Both the position numbers and the translations under genes were made by a program. Positions 15,567 to 24,149 of a DNA stretch of 47,325 nt are shown here, one piece after another. The DNA is from Oscillibacter valericigenes (GTDB lineage: Bacteria > Bacillota > Clostridia > Oscillospirales > Oscillospiraceae), in NCBI RefSeq assembly GCF_021531315.1, contig NZ_JAFBIQ010000017.1, positions 1-47,325 on the forward strand. The letters are read 5' to 3'. The notes under the pieces are model-generated. The model saw only the letters and a program-made list of their open reading frames with translations. It did no database searches and had not been told where the DNA came from. The stretch's first letter is position 1; every line of letters starts with the position of its first letter.

Positions 15567-16919
15567 CTATTTTCCGCTGCGTACGCGCCATATACCGAGC
15601 GGCGCTTTGACGATATGCTCGATCATCAGGCAGGGGCAGAACCAAACATTCGGCACACGGAGCACCAGTCCCAAAAGGCACATGATCGGCAGAGAAAAGA
15701 ACCAAAGCGGTATGTTGTCGATTATGAGGGAGGCTTTCACATCGCCGCCGCCGCGCAGTACGCCGATGACCATGGACGCGGTGTAGCCATGGAGGGGCAT
15801 GGAGAGCGCGTAGGAAAGCACCATAACGGTGCAGAGCCTTGCGGCCTCAGCTGTGAGCCGAAAGAGCGGCAGAACCTGGGGACGCAGCACGGTGAAAAAA
15901 AGCACCAGCTCGGCCCCGCCGAGTGCAACGCCGAACATGAACGAGGTGAAGCAAACGGCACTGCCGATGCTCAGCACGCCTGCGCGGTTGCCGACGCCGA
16001 TCTCCTTGCCGACGATGACGGCGGCGGCATTGGCAAGACCGAAGATACCTGCGGTGGTGAGCTTGTCGATGTTGCCGGCCACCGTGTAGGCGGCAAGGAG
16101 GTCGCCGCTCGCGGTCATATGCCCCATGATGACAGTCATCATGGAGTAGGCAAGACCCCAGAGCGTTTCATTTGCCAAGACCGGCGCGCTGTAATGCACG
16201 AAGCGGCGCAGCATCTCGTGGCCCGGCCGGAGGATGGCGCCCCACTGAAGCGGCACGGTGCGGCAGCGCAGCGCATAGCCAAAGGCGAGGACGAATTCCA
16301 CCACGCGCGAGAGCAGCGTTGCAACGGCCGCTCCGGTGACGCCGAGCGCGGGAAAGCCGAGCTTGCCGAAAATGAGCACATAGTTGCCAACCGTGTTGAA
16401 GAGCATGGACGCACCGAACACCAGCATACCGAAGCGCGGATTTTCGATGCTGCGCTGCATCCCGATGTAGATGGACGAGAGCGAGTTGAGGATGTACGAA
16501 AAGCCGACGATGCGGATATACGGCACGGCGATCTCCACAAGGAGGAGATTGTCCGTCACCAGCAGCAGCACGCTCGCAGGGAAGCAGGCCATGATGAGGG
16601 CAAAGACCGTCGAAACGCTGCCGGCGATAAAAAAGCCGATGCCCATAACGCGGTTGATGCTCTCACGGTCGCCGCGCCCCCAATACTGGCTGATGAGCAC
16701 GCTCGACCCACTCTGCAGGCCGAACACGACGAGCTGAACGATGAAGATGGGCACATTCGCCACCGTGACGGCGGACATTTCGCTGCTGCCGAGCAGGCCC
16801 ACCATGAAGGTATCGAGAAAGCCGAGCGAGGTGGTGATAAGATTTTGCACGATGATGGGCAGGGCGAGCAAAAAGAGCCGCCGATAGAAGCCTTCCGGCT
16901 GATGAAGAAAGGAAAACAT
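15567..16919 (-). CDS. MATE family efflux transporter
   Basis: A 450-residue protein with twelve predicted membrane helices and the MATE fold: an N-terminal LALPIIVQNLITTSLGFLDT block and an internally repeated second half. It exchanges Na+ or H+ for cationic drugs or metabolites at the cytoplasmic membrane; its substrate cannot be told. I took the ATG at 16919 with GAGG six bases upstream, in preference to the TTG at 16931. It follows the cysteine desulfurase by 33 bp on the same strand, so both probably share one transcript. Confidence 0.9.
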   Translation of the reverse strand: MFSFLHQPEGFYRRLFLLALPIIVQNLITTSLGFLDTFMVGLLGSSEMSAVTVANVPIFIVQLVVFGLQSGSSVLISQYWGRGDRESINRVMGIGFFIAGSVSTVFALIMACFPASVLLLVTDNLLLVEIAVPYIRIVGFSYILNSLSSIYIGMQRSIENPRFGMLVFGASMLFNTVGNYVLIFGKLGFPALGVTGAAVATLLSRVVEFVLAFGYALRCRTVPLQWGAILRPGHEMLRRFVHYSAPVLANETLWGLAYSMMTVIMGHMTASGDLLAAYTVAGNIDKLTTAGIFGLANAAAVIVGKEIGVGNRAGVLSIGSAVCFTSFMFGVALGGAELVLFFTVLRPQVLPLFRLTAEAARLCTVMVLSYALSMPLHGYTASMVIGVLRGGGDVKASLIIDNIPLWFFSLPIMCLLGLVLRVPNVWFCPCLMIEHIVKAPLGIWRVRSGK

Positions 16920-16952
16920 AAGTAACCTCAAAAAGCTGAAGAAGCGTCAAAT

Positions 16953-18086
16953 TTACAGCATGGGGAAGCGTGTTTCCCTGTGCCTGCGGAGCGCGGATAC
17001 GAGCGCGTCGATCTCCTCGCGCGTCGTTTCGGGCGCGAAGCTCACGCGCAGCACGCCCGCGGCGGTTTTTTTGTCGAGCTGCATCGCAGCATAGACATGG
17101 CTGAGCTTTCCGCGGTGGCAGGCGCTGCCCGCCGAGATGCAGATACCCTGCCCGCCAAGGTCAGTGACGACATTCGCGCTCGGGTAGCCGACGAGCGAGA
17201 TAGCGAGGATATGCGGCGCAGCGCCGTCTCCGATGCGCACCACGCCGTCGATGGCGAGCAGCCGGTCGAGCGCGTACTGCTTGAGCGCCGCCATGTGTGC
17301 GAGCTTGGCCTCATAGTCCTCCAGCCGCAGCTCGACCGCGCGGGCAAAGCCCGCGATCTGCGCCGTGGCCTCAGTGCCGGAGCGCAGGCCGCGCTCCTGT
17401 CCGCCGCCCGCGAGCAGGGGACGCACCGCGCGGCAGCACGGGCCGATGTAGAGCGCGCCGACGCCCTTGGGCGCGTTGAGCTTGTGCCCGCTGAGGGAGA
17501 TGAGGTCGGCGCCGAGCGTGTCTGCGCGGAAGGGGACCTTCAAAAAAGCCTGTACTGCATCGGTGTGCAGCAGTGCCTTCGAGCCGCGCTCGCGCAAGAG
17601 CGCGGCGACCTCTGCGACCGGAAAGACACAGCCGGTCTCGTTGTTCACAAGCATCATGGACACGAGCGCCGTATCCTCGCGCAGCGCGTCCGCGACCTGC
17701 TGCGCTGTGACATTGCCGTTTCTGTCCGGCGCAAGGCGGGTGACGGTATAGCCCTCCTGCTCGAGCTGGCGGCAGGACTCAAGCACCGCACTGTGCTCCA
17801 CCGCGGTGGTGATGATGTGCCGCCCTACATGGCGGTTTTGGTGCGCGGCAAGGCGGATGGCCCAGTTGTCGCTCTCCGTGCCACAGGAGGTGAAGAAAAG
17901 CTCCTCGGGTTTGCAGCCGAGCGCGGCGGCGACGGCCGCGCGGTCCGCGTCCAGCCGCTTTTTTGCGGCAGCGCCGTAGGGATACTGCGCGCTGGGGTTG
18001 CCGCTGCCATTCAATAAAACATCATACATCGTGTCCGCCACCTCGCGCGCGACGGGCGTGGTGGCGGCATGGTCAAGATAGATCAT
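16953..18086 (-). CDS. Cysteine desulfurase (NifS/IscS family)
   Basis: A 377-residue PLP enzyme of class V aminotransferase fold. It begins MIYLDHAATTP, has a His in the TTAVEHSAV segment that stacks on PLP, the SGHKLNAPKG lysine for the Schiff base (about residue 200), and the SAGSACHRG loop with the catalytic cysteine. It frees sulfur from cysteine for Fe-S clusters or tRNA thiolation. Divergently transcribed next door is MtaB, a tRNA methylthiotransferase that needs Fe-S clusters and sulfur, so a sulfur link is likely. The start has AAAGGA upstream. Confidence 0.92.
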   Translation of the reverse strand: MIYLDHAATTPVAREVADTMYDVLLNGSGNPSAQYPYGAAAKKRLDADRAAVAAALGCKPEELFFTSCGTESDNWAIRLAAHQNRHVGRHIITTAVEHSAVLESCRQLEQEGYTVTRLAPDRNGNVTAQQVADALREDTALVSMMLVNNETGCVFPVAEVAALLRERGSKALLHTDAVQAFLKVPFRADTLGADLISLSGHKLNAPKGVGALYIGPCCRAVRPLLAGGGQERGLRSGTEATAQIAGFARAVELRLEDYEAKLAHMAALKQYALDRLLAIDGVVRIGDGAAPHILAISLVGYPSANVVTDLGGQGICISAGSACHRGKLSHVYAAMQLDKKTAAGVLRVSFAPETTREEIDALVSALRRHRETRFPML

Positions 18087-18111
18087 GAATGATCAAATCC
18101 TTTCTTTTGAC

Positions 18112-18139
18112 TTGCAATCAAACGAAAACATGATATGAT
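18112..18139 (+). promoter_or_regulatory. Probable promoter of the mtaB unit
   Basis: TTGCAA (18112-18117), 16 bp, TATGAT (18134-18139), 40 bp before the mtaB start. The 93-bp gap between the divergent genes leaves room for the leftward promoter too. Confidence 0.55.
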
Positions 18140-18179
18140 GATTATACACAGATAAACAGCGAAAAGCAAGGAGAACCCA

Positions 18180-19472
18180 ATGAAGATCGCGATTTACACT
18201 TTGGGCTGCAAGGTGAACCAATACGAGACGCAGGCGATGGAGCGGGAGCTGGTCGCCCGCGGGCACGAGCTGGTGGATTTTGAGTCCCCCGCCGACGCCT
18301 ACATCATCAACACCTGCTCCATCACAGCAGTGAGCGACAAAAAGTCGCGCCAGATGATTCGCCGCGCGAAGAAGAACGCTCCCGCCGCCATTGTCGCCGC
18401 CTGCGGCTGCTATGTGCAGACGCACGAGGAAGAGGCGAAGACCCTTGGAATCGACCTTTTGATGGATGTGAACGACCACAAGAAATTTCTCGACCGTCTG
18501 GAGGAGGCAGCGAGGACGCGCGAGTGCGTTACGGACATCGACAATGCGCTGCGCCGCCGCGACTTTGAACTGCTGCCTGCCGGCGGCATGGCAAACCGCA
18601 CCCGCGCGATGCTCAAGGTCGAGGACGGCTGCGTGAATTTCTGCACCTACTGCATCGTTCCGTATGCGCGCGGCCCTGTGCGCTCGCTGCCGATGGATGC
18701 GGCCGCGGAGCAGGTGAGGGCGCTGCGTGAGCAGGGCTACCGCGAGATCGTGGTCACCGGCATCGAAATTTCCTCCTACGGCCAGGATCTCAAGGACGGC
18801 ACGAGCATTATCGACCTATTGGAGCTGATCGCCCGTGAGGGCGGGGAGATGCGCATCCGCCTCGGCTCGCTTGAGCCGCGCACCGTGACGCAGGATTTTT
18901 GCGAGCGGGCGGCAAAGCTCCAGTATCTCTGCCCGCACTTCCACCTTTCCATGCAGTCCGGCTGCGACGCGACGCTCAAGAGAATGAACCGCAGGTACGA
19001 TACCGCGCGTTTTTACGAGTCTGTCGCGCTGCTGCGCAAGTATTTTGACGAGCCCGCCATCACCACCGACCTCATCACGGGCTTTCCCGAGGAGACGGAG
19101 GAGGAGTTCGGCGAAACGCTCGCCTTCCTCGAAAAGTGCGGCTTCGCCGCCATGCACATCTTCCCCTATTCCGTGCGCCCCGGCACGAAGGCCGCGGCGA
19201 TGGCCCAGGTAGAGATGAGCGTGCGCGAGGAGCGCGCAGCGCGCGCCGCCGCCGTCGCGGAACGGCTGCACCGCTCGTATCTTGAGCGCTGCGTGGGAAA
19301 GACCTTCCCTGTGCTCTTTGAGCAGGACAGGGGGAGCGGCAGCGTCGGTCACGCGCCGAACTATATGCCCGTCACGGTGGATGTGAAGGGGCTGCATAAC
19401 ACCGTGCGGAATGTGCGCATTACTGCCGTCGATGGCGACGGCCTGCGCGGAGAACTCAGGGAGGAAGCATGA
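18180..19472 (+). CDS. mtaB: tRNA (t6A37)-methylthiotransferase MtaB
   Basis: A 430-residue radical SAM enzyme. The N-terminal UPF0004 domain holds three cysteines (C10 in TLGCKVNQYE, one in NTCSITAVSD and one in ACGCYVQ). The radical SAM motif CVNFCTYC follows near residues 154-161, and a C-terminal TRAM-like domain closes the protein. The TLGCKVNQ start and overall length fit MtaB rather than MiaB or RimO. It adds a methylthio group to t6A at position 37 of tRNAs decoding ANN codons. It overlaps the next gene by four bases. Confidence 0.92.
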   Translation: MKIAIYTLGCKVNQYETQAMERELVARGHELVDFESPADAYIINTCSITAVSDKKSRQMIRRAKKNAPAAIVAACGCYVQTHEEEAKTLGIDLLMDVNDHKKFLDRLEEAARTRECVTDIDNALRRRDFELLPAGGMANRTRAMLKVEDGCVNFCTYCIVPYARGPVRSLPMDAAAEQVRALREQGYREIVVTGIEISSYGQDLKDGTSIIDLLELIAREGGEMRIRLGSLEPRTVTQDFCERAAKLQYLCPHFHLSMQSGCDATLKRMNRRYDTARFYESVALLRKYFDEPAITTDLITGFPEETEEEFGETLAFLEKCGFAAMHIFPYSVRPGTKAAAMAQVEMSVREERAARAAAVAERLHRSYLERCVGKTFPVLFEQDRGSGSVGHAPNYMPVTVDVKGLHNTVRNVRITAVDGDGLRGELREEA

Positions 19473-20053
19473 GAAGCATGAGAAGCCACTTTTTTGCCTA
19501 TATCGCGCGCATGCGCTACATCACGCGCTGGGCGCTCATGCGCAACACCTTTTCCGAGAATGTGCAGGAGCATAGCCACATGGTCGCGGTGCTTGCCCAC
19601 GCGCTCGCGGTGATCCGCAGCCGTGTGTACGGTGGGCAGGTCGACGCGGGTCAGGTCGCCGCGGTCGCCCTCTACCACGATGCGAGCGAGATCATCACCG
19701 GCGATATGCCCACGCCCATCAAATATTATGCGCCCGAGATCCGCGACGCCTATAAAAAGGTCGAGTCCGTCGCCTGCGACCGCCTCCTTGCCATGCTGCC
19801 GGACGAGCTCAAGCCCGATTACGACGATGTGCTCGACTGTGCGGACGAAGAGGTGCTCGCGCTGGTCAAGGCCGCCGACAAGCTCTCGGCCTATATCAAG
19901 TGTGTGGAGGAACTGAAGGCGGGCAACGCGGAGTTCCGCCGTGCTGCCGAGCAGACGCGCGCCGCGCTTGATGCGATGCACCTGCCGGAGCTGGACTATT
20001 TTATGGCGCGCTGCATGGAGAGCTTCTCCATGACGCTCGATGAGCTGGAATAA
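19469..20053 (+). CDS. HD-domain 5'-nucleotidase, YfbR-like
   Basis: A 194-residue HD-domain phosphohydrolase. Metal ligands are visible as H35 in VQEHSHMVA, the HD pair in ALYHDASEIITGD (about 69-82) and a distal D in KAADKLSAYI. The EIITGDMPTPIKY segment is typical of YfbR, which dephosphorylates deoxynucleoside 5'-monophosphates. Translation is coupled to mtaB through an ATGA overlap. Confidence 0.87.
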   Translation: MRSMRSHFFAYIARMRYITRWALMRNTFSENVQEHSHMVAVLAHALAVIRSRVYGGQVDAGQVAAVALYHDASEIITGDMPTPIKYYAPEIRDAYKKVESVACDRLLAMLPDELKPDYDDVLDCADEEVLALVKAADKLSAYIKCVEELKAGNAEFRRAAEQTRAALDAMHLPELDYFMARCMESFSMTLDELE

Positions 20054-20067
20054 GAGGAGGAAGAACA

Positions 20068-20250
20068 ATGATCAAAATCCGGACACTGTATGTCGTGCTG
20101 CCGGTCACCATTCTGCTGGCGCTTGGCTGCTACTTGAGAGACTGGATGGGCGGTGTCGCCCTGTGGGCCTTTTTCGCGCTCGTGTGCGTGAGCCGCATTT
20201 TCCGTGAGCGGAAGGCGGAGAAGGAAGAGAAGAACGCGAAGAAGGAATAA
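20068..20250 (+). CDS. Small single- or double-span membrane protein
   Basis: A 60-residue protein with two hydrophobic segments (about 7-23 and 30-43) and a highly charged tail rich in Lys and Glu. It has no recognisable domain. It sits 14 bp after the nucleotidase gene with AGAGGAGGA upstream, and a terminator follows, so it is the last gene of the mtaB transcript. It may simply be a membrane-associated accessory protein. Confidence 0.7.
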   Translation: MIKIRTLYVVLPVTILLALGCYLRDWMGGVALWAFFALVCVSRIFRERKAEKEEKNAKKE

Positions 20251-20257
20251 CGAAAAG

Positions 20258-20283
20258 AGCGGGGCGGCAGCCCTGCTTTTTTT
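20258..20283 (+). terminator. Rho-independent terminator of the mtaB unit
   Basis: An 8-bp stem with one G-U pair (20258-20265 with 20270-20277), a 4-nt loop and seven T's. Confidence 0.88.
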
Positions 20284-20297
20284 GGATGAATGTGACA

Positions 20298-20326
20298 TTG
20301 ACATTGCCCTCGCGCAAATTTATAAT
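20298..20326 (+). promoter_or_regulatory. Perfect sigma-70 promoter
   Basis: TTGACA (20298-20303), exactly 17 bp, TATAAT (20321-20326). It drives the second MATE gene, 38 bp downstream. Confidence 0.9.
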
Positions 20327-20364
20327 CACAGTTTCAAAGGAATGAAAAAGAAAAGGTAAGGCTT

Positions 20365-21831
20365 ATGAGCAAGTCAACATTCTCTCTCCGGTCCTTCTTT
20401 CAGCCCGTGGATCTTACGCGGGGAAAATGCTGGAGGACTCTTCTTGTGTTCGCGTTTCCCATTATCGTTTCTTATCTGCTCCAGCAGGTCTATACCATCA
20501 GCGATGCCGCCATTGTTGGACAGACGCTGACCGCCGGCGAGGTCGCCGGTGTGAACGACACCGCCTCGCTCGCCATGATCTTTCTGCAATTCGCCTTCGG
20601 CGCGAGCGCGGGCTTCTGCACCGTGACCTCCTGCTTTGTCGGCGCACGGGACAGCGCAGGCGTCCGCCGCTCGATGGCGACGCAGATCGTTCTCTCCGCG
20701 GCACTGACCGTTGTGCTCACGGCGCTGGCGCTGGGACTTCTGAAGCCCATGCTGGCGTGGATCAATCTCGTTCCCGCGAGCGGGGAGGTCTACCGCGCGG
20801 CCTACACCTACTGTGCCATTCTCTTTGGGGGCATCGGCGCGCAGCTTTTCTATAACTTCATCTGCTCGTTCCTGCGCAGCATGGGCGACAGCGCCACGCC
20901 GCTCGCGTTTTTGTTCTTCTCTACGGTTCTCAATGTGGGCCTCGATCTGCTCTTCATTCTCTCGTTCCATTGGGGCGTCGCGGGCGCGGCGGTCGCCACC
21001 GTCGCGGCGCAGCTCATCAGCACGCTTGGCTGCTTTGTTTACGCCTTTGTGAAGTATCCTGAGCTGCGGCTGCACCGCGAGGACTGGCACATCACAAAAC
21101 ACGACCTCCTGCGCCACCTCATTCAAGGCGTTCCGCTGGGCCTGCAATTCTCCGTCCTCGCCGTCGGCATCATCGTGATGCAGAGCGTCATCGTGCAGTT
21201 CGATACGCTCGGCGGAGAGATGGTCTCCAACGCTGCGCAGAACGGCTTCGGTGCGGCGAACAAGCTCAACAACCTCCTCATGACTCCGCTCAACGGCCTC
21301 GGCGCCGCAATGACCAGCTTCACCGCACAAAATCTCGGCGCGGGCAACCACGTGCGCATCAAAAAAGGGACCGCGCAGGCTCTCCTCGTTGTTTGGATAA
21401 TGTGTCTCATTTCCATCGCCGCAGGGCTGCTGCTCTCGCGCGGCGGGGTGTATCTCTACCTCTTCCTTTCTCCCGATAAGGTGACGGCAGAGACGCTGCG
21501 CTACGGCAACACCTATCTCTATATCGACCTCTCGCTCTACCTTTTCCTTGGGTTTATCTTCGTCGTGCGCAACTGTGTGCAGGGCATCGGCAGGCCGCAG
21601 TATGTGCTTGGCGCAGGCGCTGCCGAGCTTATCGCGCGCGTGAGTGTGTGCCTGCTGCTGCCGCCGCTGCTCGCAGGCGGTACGGTCAGCGCTGCCGCGC
21701 CCCGTGCGGCGGTCTACGCGCTCTGCTTTGCCGATCCCTTCGCGTGGATCGCGGCAGACGCCGTGCTGCTTGTACCTTTCCTGCGCAACATCATGAGGAT
21801 GGATTACAGCTATCTGCGCGGTGGAATGTAG
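20365..21831 (+). CDS. MATE family efflux transporter
   Basis: A 488-residue MATE protein with twelve membrane helices and the start LVFAFPIIVSYLLQQVY. It contains a well-conserved NDTASLAMIF segment and a second-half repeat. It is not closely similar to the MATE protein at 15567-16919, so this is not a recent duplication. It has its own consensus promoter and stands alone before the tRNA gene. A weak AT-rich hairpin at about 21843-21870 may end it. Confidence 0.9.
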   Translation: MSKSTFSLRSFFQPVDLTRGKCWRTLLVFAFPIIVSYLLQQVYTISDAAIVGQTLTAGEVAGVNDTASLAMIFLQFAFGASAGFCTVTSCFVGARDSAGVRRSMATQIVLSAALTVVLTALALGLLKPMLAWINLVPASGEVYRAAYTYCAILFGGIGAQLFYNFICSFLRSMGDSATPLAFLFFSTVLNVGLDLLFILSFHWGVAGAAVATVAAQLISTLGCFVYAFVKYPELRLHREDWHITKHDLLRHLIQGVPLGLQFSVLAVGIIVMQSVIVQFDTLGGEMVSNAAQNGFGAANKLNNLLMTPLNGLGAAMTSFTAQNLGAGNHVRIKKGTAQALLVVWIMCLISIAAGLLLSRGGVYLYLFLSPDKVTAETLRYGNTYLYIDLSLYLFLGFIFVVRNCVQGIGRPQYVLGAGAAELIARVSVCLLLPPLLAGGTVSAAAPRAAVYALCFADPFAWIAADAVLLVPFLRNIMRMDYSYLRGGM

Positions 21832-21880
21832 GGTGCGAAGAAAGTTTTTGCCGCTTTTTGAAAAAACTTAAAAATAGGGC

Positions 21881-21909
21881 TTGCATTTTGCCCGCGGGTG
21901 TGCTATCTT
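21881..21909 (+). promoter_or_regulatory. Promoter of tRNA-Pro
   Basis: TTGCAT (21881-21886), 17 bp, TATCTT (21904-21909), ending 33 bp before the tRNA. Confidence 0.65.
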
Positions 21910-21941
21910 ATTTAGGATGAGTTCAGCAAAAAACAGCATAT

Positions 21942-22018
21942 CCGGGTGTGGCGAAGTTTGGTATCGCGCTTGAATGGGGTTCAAGAGGCCTCGAGTTCGA
22001 ATCTCGACACTCGGACCA
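21942..22018 (+). tRNA. tRNA-Pro (anticodon GGG)
   Basis: A complete 77-nt cloverleaf: acceptor CCGGGTG with CACTCGG, D stem GCGA/TCGC, anticodon stem CTTGA/TCAAG, loop ATGGGGT with anticodon GGG at 21976-21978, T stem TCGAG/CTCGA with a TTCGAAT loop, discriminator A and an encoded CCA. It reads proline codons CCC and CCU. It directly borders the mobile element that starts at its 3' end, as tRNA genes often do. Confidence 0.95.
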
Positions 22019-22058
22019 AAGAAAAGTCCCGTAACCGCAAGGTTTAACAGTCGTAAGG
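22018..22058. repeat. Left end repeat of the 16-kb element
   Basis: Starting at the last base of the tRNA, 19 bases (22018-22036) are the exact reverse complement of 38342-38360. A further block (22037-22058) matches 38321-38341 imperfectly. The same stretch forms a large hairpin (GTCCC-AACCGCAAG, 22026-22041, with 22069-22082). It is probably an attachment site or terminal repeat. Confidence 0.7.
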
Positions 22059-22087
22059 AACTATAAGTCTTGCGGTTGGGACAGAGG

Positions 22088-22118
22088 ACGGTGTGACCGT
22101 GATGGTCACGCCGTTTTT
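22088..22118 (+). terminator. Rho-independent terminator after tRNA-Pro
   Basis: An 11-bp stem with one G-U pair (22088-22098 with 22104-22114), a 5-nt loop and five T's. It also overlaps the 3' end of the convergent recombinase gene, whose stop is at 22106. Confidence 0.8.
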
Positions 22119-23752
22119 CTGCGTCCAAGGGTAGATTCTGCAATCATGGGTTCTGCCAGCACGGGGATCTCCACATCGTCCACGAAGTTGAAGAAAATCT
22201 CCACCTTCTGTCGGCGCTTGCCGCTGGACTTGTCCGGCGCATGAATGACGATCTTCCTGATATACTCGTTGACAATCGTCTGCGTCAGCTCCGTGACATC
22301 CACATACTTTTTCGTCAGCGCAATGAAAGTGTCCAGATCGTCGCCCATTGCCTGCCGTTGCTCGACCCATTCTTCTGTCGTTTCAATTTCGAGCTTTAAC
22401 CGTTCCTGCTCCGCTTCATAATCAGCAGTCATCTTCTTGTACTTTTCCTTGCTGATCTCGCCGAGAGCATAGTCCTCATAGAGCCGGGACATGACCACAT
22501 CGAGGGTGGCAAGGCGCTTTTTTGCCTGCTCCATGCGCTTCTGATCTTCCCGGATGTCCCGTTCCTGATCGGCGCGGCGGTAATGCAGCCACTCCTCCTG
22601 AAAGCCCTCCACATCGCTGCGGATATACGCATTGACCGCCTGAATCCGTTCCAGTACCAGTTCCCGCAGTACATCTTCCCGGATATAGTGTGCGCTGCAT
22701 TCGCCCCGTCCGCTCTTGTACTTGGAGCAGCGATAGTGATCCTGCTTGCCCTCAAAGCCCTTGCAGGTGGCGAAATGAAGCTTGCTGCCGCAGTCTGCAC
22801 AGTAGACCAGTCCTGCGAATAATCCCTGCCGTTCCGCTTTCACGGGACGGCGTTTGTTTTTGCGCAGCTCCTGCACTCTGTCCCATTGTGCCTGAGACAC
22901 AATAGCTTCCTGCGTATCCGGTACGATGAACATATCCTCCGGATCGTTGGGAATTCGCTTTTTCAGCTTGTAGGACTTGGAGTAGGTCTTGAAATTGCAG
23001 GTGCATCCGGTGTATTCCTGCCGTTCCAGAATCCCTACGATGGATTGATCGCTCCAGCCATACGGGTTCTTGGGCAGCGGCTTTCCCTTACGGCTGGCAT
23101 ACAGCGCCTTGGTCGTGAGAACCTGATCCCTTTCAAGAATCCGCGAAATCTGCTCCGGGCCTTTGCCGTCAATGCAGAGGTCAAAGATGCGCTTGACAAT
23201 CGGGGCGGCATCCTCATCCAGAATCCATTTGTCCTTGTCATTTGGGTCACAGCGGTAGCCATAGGGCGGTTTGCCCAGATGCTTGCCGCTGGTACCGCGC
23301 TGACGCAGACTGGTGCGGACTTTCTTGGAGGTGTCTCTTGGATACCACTCGTTGAACAGGTTGCGGATCGCGGCAAAGCCCTCTCCGTCCCCGCGCTGGC
23401 TGTCCACGCCGTCGTTGACGGCAATGAACCGCACATCGTAGCTAGGGAAGATGATGTCGGTGTACTGGCCTACGGTCAGATAGTCACGACCGAAGCGGCT
23501 GAGGTCTTTGCAGAGCCAGCAGCCCACCAAGCCCTGCTTGACGAGTTCAAAGCCCTCCTGTACGCCTGGGCGCTGGAAGTTCGTACCGGTATAACCGTCA
23601 TCCACCAGCACTTTCAGGTTCGTGTAGCCATGATCTCGTGCGTATCTGGTTAAAAACTCGCGTTGATTCTGTATCGAGTTCGACTCCCTATCCTGCGAAT
23701 CCTCATTACTGAGGCGGCAGTAGAGTATCGTAATTTTTTGCTGATCCGTCAT
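22106..23752 (-). CDS. Large serine recombinase (integrase)
   Basis: A 548-residue large serine recombinase. The N-terminal resolvase domain starts ITILYCRLSNEDS with the nucleophile S15 and conserved arginines (DLSRFGRDYL near 90). A recombinase domain follows, then a zinc ribbon (CADCGSKLHFATC and later CSKY...C), a long coiled coil, and a DUF4368-type end with NEYIRKIVIHAP. It cuts and rejoins DNA at att sites through a serine-DNA link. The ATG at 23752 has AAGGAGG upstream; the longer frame to 23839 lacks one. It lies at the end of the element next to tRNA-Pro, as expected for the integrase. Confidence 0.93.
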   Translation of the reverse strand: MTDQQKITILYCRLSNEDSQDRESNSIQNQREFLTRYARDHGYTNLKVLVDDGYTGTNFQRPGVQEGFELVKQGLVGCWLCKDLSRFGRDYLTVGQYTDIIFPSYDVRFIAVNDGVDSQRGDGEGFAAIRNLFNEWYPRDTSKKVRTSLRQRGTSGKHLGKPPYGYRCDPNDKDKWILDEDAAPIVKRIFDLCIDGKGPEQISRILERDQVLTTKALYASRKGKPLPKNPYGWSDQSIVGILERQEYTGCTCNFKTYSKSYKLKKRIPNDPEDMFIVPDTQEAIVSQAQWDRVQELRKNKRRPVKAERQGLFAGLVYCADCGSKLHFATCKGFEGKQDHYRCSKYKSGRGECSAHYIREDVLRELVLERIQAVNAYIRSDVEGFQEEWLHYRRADQERDIREDQKRMEQAKKRLATLDVVMSRLYEDYALGEISKEKYKKMTADYEAEQERLKLEIETTEEWVEQRQAMGDDLDTFIALTKKYVDVTELTQTIVNEYIRKIVIHAPDKSSGKRRQKVEIFFNFVDDVEIPVLAEPMIAESTLGRRKTA

Positions 23753-23832
23753 AACGTCCTCCTTCACGTTCGGGTCAGCCGACAGAATCGGTGTGCTTGG
23801 AATTATATTACCATAGTTTTGTGTCACTGTCA

Positions 23833-24135
23833 TTAACAAGCCACCTCCCGGTCAGAAAAAATGAGCCGTTTTACCTTGGCGGTAAGCGGCTCAGTTCCGT
23901 CACAGACGGTTTCAATGGTGTACCATGTGTTTCCAATCTTGCGCTCCACGGTTTTGCAGAAGGGGCTTCTCCTGCTCCAGTAGATCTCGCATTCCTGCAA
24001 AAAGGACTCCGGCGGGTCAAAGATCGGATCAAAGTAACTCTCATGGTCAAAGACCCTGCACAGGTCGATGAGCACATCCTCTCTGCCATCCATTGCGGCA
24101 CGGTTGATTTCGTAGATGCTGATAATTTTTCCCAT
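23833..24135 (-). CDS. Conserved element protein of unknown function
   Basis: A 100-residue acidic protein beginning MGKIISIYEINRAAMDGRED. It has no nucleic-acid-binding motif I can identify; FDPIFDPPESFLQECEIYW is a distinctive central segment and the C-terminus is basic. Similar proteins are common between the relaxase and recombinase in clostridial mobilizable elements. The ATG at 24135 has AAAGGA upstream; a TTG two codons earlier is less likely. It starts 14 bp after the relaxase stop, so they share a transcript. Confidence 0.7.
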   Translation of the reverse strand: MGKIISIYEINRAAMDGREDVLIDLCRVFDHESYFDPIFDPPESFLQECEIYWSRRSPFCKTVERKIGNTWYTIETVCDGTEPLTAKVKRLIFSDREVAC

Positions 24136-24149
24136 AGGCAATTCCTTTC

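Noticed and set aside
22026-22082. Large hairpin after tRNA-Pro as the tRNA terminator
   Set aside because: It lacks a T run; the hairpin at 22088-22118 is the better terminator, and the first structure coincides with the end repeat.
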